From Mastigamoeba balamuthi (taxonomy: Eukaryota > Evosea > Mastigamoebida > Mastigamoebidae): a stretch of 64,000 nt of DNA. Below the pieces are notes generated by a model, which had not been told where the DNA came from, did not search any database, and saw nothing but the letters and a program-made list of their open reading frames with translations. Each line of letters starts with the position of its first letter. Position 1 is the first letter of the stretch. The position numbers and the translations under genes are program-made. This document shows, piece after piece, positions 32,098-44,957 of the stretch. The DNA lies in NCBI GenBank assembly GCA_902651635.1, contig CACRSC010001923.1:1012195-1076194 (forward strand). The letters run 5' to 3'.

Positions 32098-33166
32098 TGA
32101 ATGGTGCAAGGGCTGCGGTCTGCGAGGCAGGGAATAGCGGGTGCTTCAGGTGGCGGGGGCAGACTGCAAGTGGCCAACGAGGCTTACACCTGCACGGGTA
32201 TAAAGTAAAATGTGGGTGGAATATTGGTAAAAGAGAGCAGGACTCGGGTTTGAATCCGCTCGCCCAAGTAGGCAAAAAAATGAAAGTGTGTGAGCGGCGA
32301 TGGGTGTAGGTGCTCGGTCTGTGCATTCGCCTGTCGTCGGATGACATTGGGGAGGACGGGGGAAGGAAACGTGATGGTGTTCTGCTGCTTCTGGACCTCA
32401 TTCCTTTTGCCGCATCGAAGTGCACAATTCGTGCATGCTTCTCGTCTCGGCCTCCAGATTGATCGGGCAATCTCTGGCGCATCGCATTTGAGTGGAAGGC
32501 CAAATCGCAAGAGGGAGGCGTGACTGTGGTCGTGCGAGTGATGCTGCGGTTAAGCGCGACCCCGTTTGGTTAGAGAAGAAGGAGCGGACCGATTATGGCA
32601 GCCAACCCGCTCATTGTCCATTGTCCGCTATTGCATTTCCACCCAGGCTCGCCTTCTTTATCTCGTCGAGACGCACTCCACCTCCGGTTGTGTGAATCCT
32701 TGCGTATTCAGTCTCCGCACGTTCTGGGGCACTATTGTCTCGAACGCGGGAAACTCTCATCCTCCGGGCCGTGTTCCAGACACTGATGGTGTGCAAGTGA
32801 AGTCCACCGCGTTTTCCCTTAGTTCTGCCGATACAGGGAAGATCTTGCCGGGCTAGATTGGATCTTGTTCTTCACCCAACACGGTCTGTGCGGCAGAGCT
32901 GGTCCCGTAACCTCGTAGATGGTATTCAGAACGGAGCGGTGATGGTCCCTCAGAGTATCAGTCCGATTTCTCTCTCACTGGACTCAAGGCAGCATCGAGT
33001 ATGGAAGAACACACGGGAATACCCCCGATACATCCGGAATGTCCACCGACGAGGACCGGTGCACACTTTATTCGACAGTGATTCCATCTGAGCTGATGGC
33101 CCGATTGTAAGCTCAGATAGAAAGAGGCAACAGGAATAAGTAGTGGGCTTCGAATTCTCTGATTTC
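32098..33166. other. Intergenic spacer in the duplicated block
   Basis: 32390-32690 is duplicated from 26560-26900 and includes TTGTCCATTGTCCG at 32614. It is the promoter side of copy 6. 32870-33100 has no match I can see and no gene. Confidence 0.45.
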
Positions 33167-34204
33167 CTATCTGTGCAGTCGACGGAGGGCGTCGTTCAGC
33201 GCCCGAATCCTCTCAAGTTGGTGTGCCTGGAGCACCTGCAGCGCCCCGATCTGAAGAAGGAGGTCCTCGTGCTCCCCCAGATCGCCTCGGGGGCTGCTCT
33301 CGGGCTCTGGGTGCGTCTTTCCCTGGGCTGCTGGGGGCGCCCTCCTGGCGGTACTGCCCCTCGCGCCGGCATCCCCGTCATCGCCCTCATCGGACATGCT
33401 GTCCTTCCACTTGAGGATCCGTGGTGATGGCTTGTAGCTCGTCTTGGCGTGCAGCACCACAGGGGCCGTCGCGGGCCTCGCGAGCTCCAGCCCCTCGCTG
33501 CTCACGATCCGGAACACGATGGTCACGCGCCCTCCCAGGTGCAGCCGCGATGAGTTGCAGTACCTGCGCCACAGGCGCCGGTTGTCAGGCGCTGTTGGTG
33601 CTTCTGGTGCTTGGCAATCGCACGAGAGACACCGGGAAAACCGAAAGACGCGATACCCGTCTGGCGCCTCCGCGCCCGGCCCCTCCACCATCGCAGGCGT
33701 CACGCCGATATTCTGGCGGTGCCTCGGGGCACAGCAGCGCGCGCAGGGTTCGAGCGCTGGCCAGCAAAAAACGCAGTCAGAGCCGAAAGCCGGCGGGAGC
33801 AAGGGCAACAAAAAAGGGAGGGCCCAGTTGTTTGGGAAAGACACACGCGGTTTGTTTTCAGATCCCTCGCGGTGCGCCTGCGCGCGGACCCCGGCGTTGC
33901 GGATGCTCTCGCGCTCCAGGCGGTTCGTCCTCATCCAGTCGGCGCGCGCGAAGCAGACGATCTGTGTGAGAAATGGGGGGTGAAATGGGGCAGAACTCGG
34001 CAGCCGGAATGCTCCTCCTGTCCCGGGGCGGCACCCGAAGCTGCGAGTGGCGCGTCGGTGCAGTTGATAGAGCACTGTGTGGGAGGCAGAGAGGTGGGGC
34101 GACGTGGGCGAGCGCACCTCGAAGGGCCTGCCTCTGACGATGTTGGCAGTGGTGATGCGCAGAAAGACGTCGGGGTGCGATTCTGGGCTGGGGCTGCCCG
34201 CCAT
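33167..34204 (-). CDS. COE/EBF-like DNA-binding family, copy 7 (type gamma)
   Basis: Exons 34204-34118, 33961-33847, 33756-33624 and 33563-33167 give 243 residues. All three introns happen to be free of stops in frame, so unspliced reading would also give one long frame; splice signals and conserved exon lengths argue for four exons. Landmarks: FLRITTANIVRGRPFE, IVCFARADWM, knuckle PCARCCAPRHRQN, RVFRFSRCLS joined to YCNSSRLHLGG, ELARPATAPVVLHAKTS. The linker is Asp/Gly/Ala-rich and the terminal helix is IGALQVLQAHQLERIRALND. An ATG at 34252 is an alternative start. Partner of copy 4. Confidence 0.75.
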   Translation of the reverse strand: MAGSPSPESHPDVFLRITTANIVRGRPFEVRSPTSPHLSASHTVLYQLHRRATRSFGCRPGTGGAFRLPSSAPFHPPFLTQIVCFARADWMRTNRLERESIRNAGVRAQAHREGSENKPRVSFPNNWALPFLLPLLPPAFGSDCVFCWPALEPCARCCAPRHRQNIGVTPAMVEGPGAEAPDGYRVFRFSRCLSCDCQAPEAPTAPDNRRLWRRYCNSSRLHLGGRVTIVFRIVSSEGLELARPATAPVVLHAKTSYKPSPRILKWKDSMSDEGDDGDAGARGSTARRAPPAAQGKTHPEPESSPRGDLGEHEDLLLQIGALQVLQAHQLERIRALNDALRRLHR

Positions 34205-35502
34205 CAGTGGCTGCGAGACGCGGAGGCCGTGGACGAGGGGCAGTGGGGGCACTCCTGATTCTTTGGAGAGGCTCTTGTTGTTTGTTGTGAACGGCAGGTG
34301 GCCAAGGAAGGCAGTAGGCAGTAACCCCCCGGCTCTCAGCTATTTGTTTGTTTTGCGGGGCAAATCGGCATGAGACCCGTCTCTGAAAGCCCCTCCATCA
34401 GGCTCCCAAGGCCAACGTGATGTACAAGCACTCAACGTTCCCCTCAGGACGTGAGGGGGGAGGGCAGTGGAGAACGCACGCACAAACGCCGCTTCTTTAT
34501 CTTTACTTCAGAAGCGCCCTTTTCCTGAACGTTTCTCGTGAGGACATTGCGCGATTCCTTCGATAAGCAAGTTCCGTGAGCTCTGCGGCTATACCGCTCC
34601 AAACAGCGCGCGCATGCGCAGTTTTCAATTGTGTTCATCTAGCTGACCGAGAAGCGTGAATGGGGCGAAGTCTCGAGGACTGCAAGTATCCTTGTTCAAA
34701 AGCAATGGAATTACACGTTTCAAATTCCCCCTCGAATTTGGATAAGCTGTGCGACACCACTTCGGCGACAAGTTAGGGGCTCTGTACTTTGTGTGCATTC
34801 GGCCCCGCTGTCAAAATGGGTATAATTGTAACACGTTATTTGTCCATTGTCCGCTGAGGCCTTCGTCGGTGCCGGACCTCGTGCTCCGTCTCGGGGCAAG
34901 GAATACAGCGGTATTCCTGCGCTGTTGTGCACTGTATCCCTCAATAGTTGCATGGGAATGCCCATTACTGGAGAAAGGAGCAACGAGCGCAGGTTGGTAA
35001 AGGAGCACTGCGGCCCTCTCAAAAGCTTGGTTGTCCCAGTGCCGCGGGCAGACATGTGTGGTGGGCGTCAAGCATAGTCATCTAAAATGGGAGAGGTGGA
35101 ACTTGTTCAGCACCCTTCGCCCTCTAGCAGAGGTGTTGTGCACAAATTCTGGACGAAGAGGCTTGCTCTTGTTGAAAGGCGAGATTATTGACATGCCCTT
35201 CACCCGGCAGAGAGTGTGCGATCCGGAGGGACTCGCTGGCGTGGAATCCTGGAAAGTGGGATCCCACACCTACGAATATATCTGACTCGACTGTCCATAA
35301 CCTCGTAACCCGAGTTTTCCGTGCCGACACCAAAGAGCCGTCGGTTCTGAGCTCACGACAATTCTGTACCGACCTGGTCAATACACCCCCAGCACCAGCA
35401 CCCGTCTGAGATAAAGGGTGAATATCTGTAGATATCGGATGTTATTCCTCAATTGAGGATATCACTGCCCGTTCACATAACTCGAACGCACCGCAAACGC
35501 AA
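34205..35502. other. Intergenic region after the duplicated blocks
   Basis: The left part to about 34575 belongs to the duplicated block. A third TTGTCCATTGTCCG occurs at 34840. The rest has no recognisable gene. Its right end is the promoter region of the vWA-E2 gene. Confidence 0.45.
35446..35459. promoter_or_regulatory. 14-nt perfect palindrome upstream of the vWA-E2 gene
   Basis: TCCTCAATTGAGGA ends 43 bp before the start codon. Position and symmetry suggest a dimeric factor site or a core promoter element; this is unproven. Confidence 0.35.
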
Positions 35503-37105
<1,603 letters not shown>

Positions 37106-37158
37106 GGTCCCGCGAAGTGGTTCAAATACCGTTCCCAAAAAGCAGGAGTTTGTCAGCT

Positions 37159-37231
37159 TCCCGAGTAGTATAACGGTTTAGTATAGCCGTCTGTCACATG
37201 GCTGATCGGGGTTCAATTCCCCGCTCGGGAG
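37159..37231 (+). tRNA. tRNA-Asp (GUC)
   Basis: A complete cloverleaf: acceptor TCCCGAG pairs with CTCGGGA, the anticodon stem GCCGT/ATGGC encloses CTGTCAC with anticodon GTC, and the T arm is CGGGG-TTCAATT-CCCCG. The discriminator base is G, as usual for eukaryotic tRNA-Asp. No intron. Confidence 0.95.
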
Positions 37232-37239
37232 TTTTTTTT
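37232..37239 (+). terminator. RNA polymerase III terminator
   Basis: A run of eight T residues follows the tRNA-Asp discriminator base directly. Confidence 0.9.
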
Positions 37240-37372
37240 AATTTGGCGTCCGCCGTATCTCGCACGGGTTTCTTCGTCTGTTCTCCGTTCGCGCTGGACG
37301 GAAGGATCAAGCAATTGTCGCTGTTCTCAGAACGCATCGAGTCTCTCGAGCGCGGGACGCCGGCAAACCGCG

Positions 37373-39343
37373 ATGTCGTCACGCAAGGGGCAGCAGCAGC
37401 AGCAGCGGGCAGAGGGCAGCGGCAGGGCGAGGGCGGTGCCCGCGGGCGGCCTCTACGCCGAGTGTGTCGAGGGGACCGCGCGGCCCGAGGTCCGCGGAGG
37501 GACACGGCCGTCGGACGGCGTCGTGCGGCTGCCCCCCTTCCACTACTGCTACCTCATGGACACCAACAAGAACGTCACCGTGAGCCCACCGCCCAGCCCT
37601 CCTGTGACGGGGCCACCCGAGTCCTCTTCCTCCCCCCGTCGTGCGTGGCCGGTGGCACGATACGGAGAGCTGCTGGGATTTCTGCGGTCTGTGCTGTGCT
37701 GTGCTGTGGTGGTTATTGTGGAGCCCTCAATTGGTTTGTCCGGGGAGGCAAGGTTGGTGTCCTCGGGCGCAGCCTCAACAGGGGCGCTTGTGCAGTGGAT
37801 GATCGAGGGGCCGCAGAGGTACACGCTGCAGGACAGCGAGCAGGTGGTCCTCGACGTCACCCGCATGCTCGTCGTGCCCCCCATGCACTACGCCCTCATC
37901 TCCAACCCCGTCATCAGAGTACCAACTCTCCCATTCCCTCCTCCACCTCCACCTCCTCTCTTCCTCCTCCCTCCCCTCAGCTGGCAGCACACGCGCCCTG
38001 GCTGTGCTCACTGCTCGGCCCCCCGCGCAGGGGCCCGACGGGGAGGTGGTGCGCGACGAGCACGGGCAGGCGAGGCTTCGCTACGGCGACTTTGAGGTGC
38101 GCTTCAGCCGCGACGTGCCGTTTGCGCTGCACCCCGGCGAGCGCGTCGTCGACAAGGTCCTCCCCCTGCGCGTCGTCCTGCAGGACCAGGCCCTCCGCCT
38201 CGAGGCCACCCGCGACTTTGTCGACAGGTTCTCCAAGGTTCCCATTGTCTCCCCGGCCTCCTCCTCCAATGCCAATCTGCCCCTCTTAGCTGTCTCCCTA
38301 AGGGCTCTGCTCTCTGGCGTCGTGCCTGTGTGTCCCCCCCCTGGCCCTCGCCCTTGAGCTGTGTGGCCCCTGCCTCTGGGAACGACTGCGTGTTGGTGTT
38401 CTCTCAAGTTCCTCACTGCCACCATCTGTGCTGCAATGCCAGAACGCGGACGGGACGCCGGTGAGGCGCGTCGCGGGCGAGGCGTGGCTGTTCCGCGGCC
38501 CTGCTACGTACCTGCCGCAGCCCGAGGTCGAGGTGACGGAGGAGCTGACGGCTTCTGTGCTGCAGCCCGACGAGGCGCTGGTCCTGCGCGCCCGCGTCGA
38601 CATCGCGGCCAGCGGGCCCTCGTCGCCCGCCCGCAGGGCCGGCGAGCAGTGGATGCTCTCGGCCGTCGGGTCCTTCATCCCGCGCGTCGAGGAGGAGGTG
38701 GTCCGCAGGGTCCAGGCCGTCGTGCTGACGCCCACCGTGGCGCTGCACCTGCGCGCCTGCGCCACGTTCGTCGACGCGTACGGCGTCGCCCGCAAGGCCG
38801 GCGAGGAGTGGCTCGTCACCTCGCGCATGTCCGAGAAGCACATCCCCGACGTCAACGAGGCCGTCGTCCGCATGGTCCCCGTCACCGTGCTCTCCTCGCG
38901 GTAGACATTACTTTTGTTGTTTATGTTTCAATTGAATTTTAAATGGCAATTGGCGGGCCAGCGAGTACTGCGTGGTTGTGGACCCGTGGGACGAGGCGGA
39001 GAAGAAGAACGCGCTCGGGGCCAAGAGGCTGGTGCGCGGCCCTGCGACGTTCTTCCTGCGCCCGGGCGAGTCGCTCGAGAACCGCGTGGAGGAGGCGTAC
39101 GTGCTGGCCGCCAGCGAGGCGCTCGTCGTGCGCGCCCGCGAGGAGTTTGTCGACGGCGACGACGCGGCCACGGGCACGCGCCGCACGCCCGGCTCCACGT
39201 GGCTCGTCTACGGGCCCAGCTCGTACGTCCCGCCCACGCGGGTCGAGGTCCGCTCGGGTCGCCGTGCGCTGGTGGCCGCGGAGGCCCTCGGTGTCTGCCT
39301 GCTGTTCTGGCTGCCCCGCGCAGTGCACCACAGGGTTCACTGA
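37373..39343 (+). CDS. MVP: Major vault protein, N-terminal half only
   Basis: Exons 37373-37579, 37796-37918, 38031-38237, 38443-38900 and 38962-39343 give 458 residues, all in phase. It follows vertebrate MVP through the beta-rich repeats that form the vault barrel: PPFHYCYLMD, VPPMHYALISNPV, GEAWLFRGPATYLP, GEEWLVTSRMSEKHIPDV, EYCVVVDP and STWLVYGPSSYVPP. The match stops near the position of human residue 390 of 893, and the frame ends 17 codons later. The shoulder domain, cap helix and tail are not found before the next gene at 39757. Either this is a truncated gene, the rest is elsewhere, or the assembly has lost it. An Arg/Gln-rich 45-residue N-terminal extension precedes the first repeat. 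Confidence 0.85.
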
Positions 39344-39756
39344 AAGTGCATGCAGGGCCCTGGAAAGAACTTGGCACTGAACCGGAATCGAACCCACGCC
39401 CCCTCCGCGATGAGCCGAGAGGCATTTTTTTCTGCTCTGTGCGAGTCTCTAAGAGATCAACCGAGGCGCGTAGGGGTCGTGCAAGCCTCGGTCCGGTGAT
39501 CGGTCTGCTCGGGGGCGATCCTGACGTGACGAGCGGGTGGGGTGGTTGGGCGGTGTGGCGTGTGATGGTGTGGGCATGGCCCCCAAACCCCTCGGGTCAC
39601 TCAGAAAACCCCGGAAAAATAAGCAAGCGGTCCCCTCACCCGCCCACATTCATTCCTCTATTCACCAGTGCCCCGGGCCCACGGGCGCCACCCTCGCACC
39701 GCCCCCGCCGCAGGATTGAGCAGATTCGCGCCCCGCCACGCGAAATATCTTCTCCT
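39344..39756. other. Gap between MVP fragment and kinase gene
   Basis: No MVP C-terminal sequence is visible in any frame. On the minus strand near 39370-39395 there is a tRNA T-arm-like string, but no matching acceptor stem. The right end should hold the kinase promoter. Confidence 0.5.
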
Positions 39757-42700
39757 ATGCGCGGCGCTGCATGTTGCGCGGCGCTGGCGCTGCTCTTGGC
39801 GGCGGCCGCGGGGGCGCGCGCGCGCCCGGTCAACGCCACCGCCGCGACCCCGCTCTGCGCGCGCAACGCCTCGGCGGCGCCCGGCCTCNTATCAAAAGCG
39901 CTCTCTCATCATTTCCTTGTCTTTTCCCTCTGCGTGCGCGCGGTGTGCCGCCCCCCACCCGCACGGGCAGGTCAACACGAGCACGGCCGTGGGCCCCGCC
40001 ATCCCCGTCGCCCTTGCCTTCAGCCCCTTCGACGGCACCGGGGGATGCAGCGGTGTGTCTGCGCTCCCCCTCGCACACACGCACCCGCCCACCAAGGGGG
40101 GGGGGGGGGGGGGACGAGGGGGGCGCCTCTCTGAACCCGCTGCTGCCCCTTTGCGACCGTGTCCTCTGCGCGTGGCCGGCGTCTGCCTCTGTCCGTCCGT
40201 GGCGGCGCAGCTGCGGGCGTGGTGGTGCGCGACCAGGTGCAATGGGGCATCGACTGGACTGAGCTGGGCCCGCGCCTCTCGGTCGCCCTGACCGTCCGCG
40301 CCACCAACTCTGTCAAGGTCCACATCACTTCCCTCACCATCGTGGAGATCGTCGAAGGTGCTCGCCCTCCCCCGCCTCCTCCGCCGCCACGTCACCGCTT
40401 CGCGAACAACTGCCCCCCTACTTTGTCCCCTCGCGTCCGCCTGAAAAACCGTTACTGGGTGAATTTTTGCTTGCAGAGGTGTGCAACAGCACGTGGGTCG
40501 GCGGCTACGAGGAGTGCGACGGCGGCGAGGGCTGCACCGAGGGCTGCTGGTGCCCCCCGGGCTACATCAAGTCCTTCCCGCGCGCTCGCTCGTGCACCCC
40601 TTGTGCGTTTTCGCCCGTTGGAACCCGTCGAGACTCGCCCGCAGACGCGCTGGCCTGGGCGGTTCCTCTCTCACTCTCTCACAGCCGACCATCCCGCGCG
40701 CTCTCCCTTCTCAGCGTGCGAGACGTACTATGACGCGGGGTCGTGCCAGGGCTCGAAGCTGGGGTGCAGGTGGTGCAACACGACGCTGACGTGCCAGGCG
40801 CCGACGGTGCCGTGCCAGCCCTGCGAGGCGCAGACGGTCGTGGGCTGCCACTCGGGCTGCCGCTGGTGCCACTCGCGCTCTGTCTGCCAGCCGGTCGGCG
40901 CGCAGTGCCCCCTCTGCGGGTCGGTGTCGCCGCAGCCGGCGTGCTCGCTGCTGGACGGCTGCCAGTGGTGCTACTCGCTGCAGCAGTGCACCGACAGCGG
41001 CGCGTGCCCGCGGTGCTACTACGAGGAGAGCAGCGTCGCCTGCGCGGGGCTCGACACGCACTGCGAGTGGTGCCCCGAGAGCTCGCAGTGCACGGTCAGC
41101 TCGATCACGTGCACGGGCTGCAACGAGCACACGACCTACGCCGCGTGCCAGGGCGACACGGCCTGCGCGTGGTGCGGCAGCGAGATGCAGTGCCTCAGCG
41201 TCAACGACACGTCGCTCTGCCCCGGCTGCCCCGAGTCGACGCGCAGGCGCAACGAGTGCGAGGACCACACGGGCTGCCAGTGGTGCCAGTCCTCGCAGCG
41301 CTGCACGTACAAGAGCTACCACGAGGAGTGCGTCAACTGCTCGGCGCTCACGCATGACTCGTGCCAGGCCGGCACGATGATCGGCTGCTACTGGTGCCCG
41401 TCGTACGGCCGCTGCCTTGACAACGACGGGCGCCCGGGCGCCTGCCCCGCCTGCGCCGACATCGTCGACCCCGCGTCGTGCTACGGCGCCTGCGAGTGGT
41501 GCCGCTCGATGGGCCGCTGCTACGAGCAGTCGACGTGCATCACGTGCGACGTGCTGACCCGCGTCGGCTGCCTCAGCGCCCCGGGCTGCCGCTGGTGCAA
41601 CAACTCGTGCTACGACTCGGCGTTCTGCCCGCCCGACCCCCCGGGGCCCTCGCTCGGCTCCTCCTCCGCCAGCGCGCCGGAGCCCCTCGTCGCCTGCGCC
41701 CAGCGCTCCGACTGCGACTCGTGCGCGGCCTCGCGCCACTGCGTCTGGTGCAACGGCGACTCGTGCCGCGACCTCGACTTCGGCTCCGACGACGGCTGCA
41801 CCCGCCAGTGCCCCAGCAAACGCACGACGCGCTCCCCCCTCCGTCCCCCGCCCAGCTCCGCTTCTCCCGCTGACTGTCTGCCCCCGCAGTGCTGCAGACG
41901 GGGATGTACGTGCTGATGGGACTGTTCGGGCTGCTGATCGTGGTGGCCATCGCCGCGGGGCCCATCTACCACGTGTGCAAGAGCCGCGAGGAGTACGAGA
42001 GCTACAAGCGGATTGGGGTGCCCGAGGGCATACCCGAGTTCCCCGCGCAGCCGATGCCGCCGTCGTCGGAGCCCCTGGCCGTCGCCGTCGCTGCGGCGGC
42101 GCGCCGCCCGAACCCGTCGACCAACGCGGCTGCGGGCGACTGCACGTGCCCCGTTCTCTCGCCCGAGTCGTACGACCCGTCGACGCCGCCGCCGTGCTCG
42201 CCGCTGCGGTCGCGCGAGCTGCAGATGCGGCTGGCGCGGTCGCCGTCGACGACGACGAGCGTCGGGTCGCTGTCGCAGTCGGTGCAGGACCTGCTCGACA
42301 GCGCGCTGCCGCCGTCGCCGACGTCGTCGACGCCGCTGCTCGACGGCTTACAGCTCAGCAAGGCCGCCATGTACTTTGGCAAGGAGACGAGCCAGGCGCC
42401 GCTCGACACGGCCCTCAGCGACTTCTTCGTGCTTAAGAACCGCTCGGCCAAGATCCGCTACTTCAGCTTCGCGATGCCGCCGCCCAACGAGAAGTTCGGC
42501 CTCGTCGTGAACCCGCGCTCTGGCGCCCTCAAGCCCGTCAGTGTTCCCCCTTCTCCTTCGCGCTGCCCTGCTCGCTTCTGACTTTGTTTTTTGCGCATTG
42601 AAAAAACTGCAGCACCACTCGGTCAGGATCGATGCGACCATCACTGTATATTGCACCACCAAGATCGCACTGCGGGTCCCGATCGCCGTCACGAGTACGT

Positions 42701-43807
42701 GGGAGGCCTCCCCTCCGTGCGTGTACGCAGCGCAGCTCACGGGAGGGCCCCGCGCAGGCGACGAGAGGGAGCGAGGGACGTACTTTATCGGGGTCATACT
42801 GGAGAGCGTGCTCTCGTGGCGGCTCGACTACGACGAGCTCGTCGTCGCGGGCAAGCCCGTGGGAGAGGGCAGCTACGGCGTGGTCTACCGCGGCGAGTGG
42901 CGCGGGCAGGAGGTCGCCATCAAGCTGCTCAAGTCGCAGGGGCCCGACCCCGCGCTGCTCAACGAGTTCCGCCGTGAGGCGATGATCATGGAGCGCCTGC
43001 GCAGCCCGTACATCGTCCAGCTGCTGGGCGCCGTGTGCCTGCCGGGCAAGATGTGCCTCGTGACCGAGTACCTGCCGCTGGGCAGCGTCGGCGGCCTCAT
43101 GCGCGCGCGGTGCCGGGGCAGCACGCCCGCGGGGTGCCCGCGGACGCCCGAGGCGTGGTACGCGCTCAAGATCAAGTTCGCGCTCGAGTGCGCCCGCGGC
43201 ATGCGGTTCCTGCACGCCAGCGGCATCCTGCACAGGGACCTCAAGCCCGACAACCTCATGGTCACCTCGCTCGAGCCGCGCGCGCCGATACACTGCAAGC
43301 TCAGCGACTTTGGCTGCACGCGCGACATCAACGAGGCCGGCGCAAAGCAGTTCACGCGCTCCGTCGGCACCCCAGTCTGTGCGCGTTTCCGGACGATTTC
43401 GGTTCGCTTTCTGACCGTTTTGCCGCTGTGGGGCGCGACACCACCCCTTTCCCCACCCAGACATGGCGCCGGAGCTGCTGAAGATCGGAGCGTCGGGGTG
43501 CTACTCCCAGAGCGCGGACGTGTTCTCGTACGGGGTGTGCCTGTACGAGATATACACGGAGCGGGAGCCCTACAGCGACATGCCCAACATCACGAGGATG
43601 ATGGACGTCGTGATGTTCATCTCGCAGGGCAGGAGGCTGCCGCTGCCGCCCGACTGCCCCGAGTGCCTCGTGCGCCTGACGCACGACTGCTGGTGCGACG
43701 ACCCCGCGCGCCGCCCGTCGTTCCTCGACGTCGTGCGCCGCCTGGAGCCCATCGACGCCGACGCCATCAGGGGCTTCGAGCTCGAGGCCGTGGCCAAGAA
43801 GAGGTAG
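39757..43807 (+). CDS. Transmembrane receptor-like kinase with cysteine-rich ectodomain (TMK type)
   Basis: Eight exons (39757-39888, 39971-40052, 40211-40357, 40477-40602, 40715-41842, 41890-42536, 42613-43378, 43461-43807) give 1080 residues, all in phase. Residues 1-22 are a signal peptide. The ectodomain holds about ten PSI-like repeats with the pattern C-x-W-C (GCRWCN, GCQWCY, CEWCP). Residues about 500-521 span the membrane. A juxtamembrane region containing ITVYCTTK and SWRLDYDEL is the signature I know from Entamoeba transmembrane kinases. The kinase domain is intact: GEGSYGVVYRG, VAIK, HRDLKPDN, DFG, APELL. It should be an active Ser/Thr or TKL-group kinase for surface signals. The N at 39889 is probably the G of the first donor (GTATCA). 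Confidence 0.9.
40096..40113 (+). repeat. 18-base G run in a kinase-gene intron
   Basis: An uninterrupted G tract inside the second intron of the kinase gene. Similar runs occur at 47385-47400, 59790-59804 and, as C, at 51513-51526, all non-coding. Confidence 0.9.
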
Positions 43808-43893
43808 GGCACAGCAGAGGGCCAGCAGCAGGGAAGGACGCCAATCATTACGCCATTAACAAACGATGTACGGGTGCCGAGTTACAAGGCCTC

Positions 43894-44957
43894 TCACGGT
43901 GGCTGGGGCGTTCCCGGGCTCGTGCCGCTCATACTGAGCTCCATGGAGAAGAGGGCGTCGCGGAGGACGCGTATCCTCTCGAGCTGCTGCGCTTGGAGCA
44001 CCAGGAGTGCCTGGACGTGCGCCGCGATGTCCTCTTGCTCTCGCTCGCCCGGTGACGCTATCAGATCACCTTCGACGGGCTCCGGGGACTTGATGGCGCG
44101 AGCCTTCTTGCGCGGCAGCCGTGTTGGGAGCTCGCTAGCCTCCACTTCGGATGAGTGGTCCCTCCACTTGAGGGTTCGGGGCACAGGGACGTATCTCGTC
44201 TTGGCGAGCAGCGTCACAGGCTCAGTACTGGCACGCGCGAGCTCCAGCCCCTCGCGGTTGACGACCCGGAACACGATGACCACGCGCCCCCCGAGGTGCA
44301 GTCGAGACGAGTTGCAGTACCTGCACCGCACGGAACCCGGCGATGATTCGACTGTTAGGGTAAACTGCTAGTGAAAACTAAGACTTACGACAGGCACCGG
44401 GAAAACCGAAAAACGACAAACCCCGGGATCTCCCCGCAGCTCTCGGACATGTTCGGAGACACGACGATGTTCTGTCTGTATTTCGGGGCGCAGCAGCACG
44501 CGCAGGGCTCCAGGGCTGTGGGGCGCCGACCGGCCGGAAGACTTGTAAAAAGACGTGCCGGGAGAGGAAGATAATCCAGAAATCGGTCGACGAGAAAGGG
44601 CCGCGGAGACTTACGCGACTTGTCTCCCCATCCCTCGAGGTGCGCCTGTGCCCGGACGCCCGCTGTTCTTATATTGGCGCGCTCTAGACGGTTGGCAGCC
44701 ATCCACTGGGCCTGAGCAATACACGCGATCTTTGGTAGGTGTTAGGGCGCGCGGGCGACGTTTGACGAGGGGGAAGAGTGCTGCAGTGTAGCACACGCGC
44801 TGAGCAGGCAGCGGGGGTATGAGGTAGAGAGGGCGTGAGGCAGTCTCACCTCGAACGGCTTACATCTCACAACGTTCTCTGTTGAGACCCGGAGAACGAG
44901 TGCAGGCATTGGAGCCTGTGAACTTGCTGTTCCTGCCACCATCCTGCCAAGATCCAT
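43894..44957 (-). CDS. COE/EBF-like DNA-binding family, copy 8
   Basis: Exons 44957-44850, 44729-44615, 44515-44389 and 44320-43894 give 258 residues in frame. Donors of introns 2 and 3 are classic GTAAGT. Landmarks: VLRVSTENVVRCKPFE, IACIAQAQWM, a variant knuckle PCACCCAPKYRQN, VVFRFSRCLS joined to YCNSSRLHLGG, ELARASTEPVTLLAKTR and PRTLKWRD. The linker is basic (LPRKKARAIK), a possible nuclear-localisation signal, and the terminal helix is VQALLVLQAQQLERIRVLRD. It is convergent with the kinase gene, 86 bp from its stop, and stands outside the duplicated block. Confidence 0.75.

Larger units (their letters stand above)
29155..34575. repeat. Right unit of a tandem three-gene segmental duplication
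   Basis: Partner of 23770-28630: it repeats the alpha, beta, gamma gene order, orientation and much of the spacer DNA. Coding exons are better conserved than introns and spacers, so the event is not very recent. Spacers have grown unevenly (offset rises from 5385 to 5955 bp across the unit). Confidence 0.85.

Noticed and set aside
33167-34252. Reading copy 7 as one 361-residue unspliced protein
   Set aside because: Splice sites and exon lengths equal those of the other copies, and the in-between residues are not conserved.
39370-39440. Minus-strand tRNA-like T arm (GGTTCGATTCC) near the MVP stop
   Set aside because: No matching acceptor stem or anticodon arm could be built around it, and the T stem pairs poorly.
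42541-44055. Extending the kinase frame past 43378 without the intron
   Set aside because: This would lose the APE motif and C-lobe; the GTGCGT donor and CAG acceptor restore GTPVYMAPELL.
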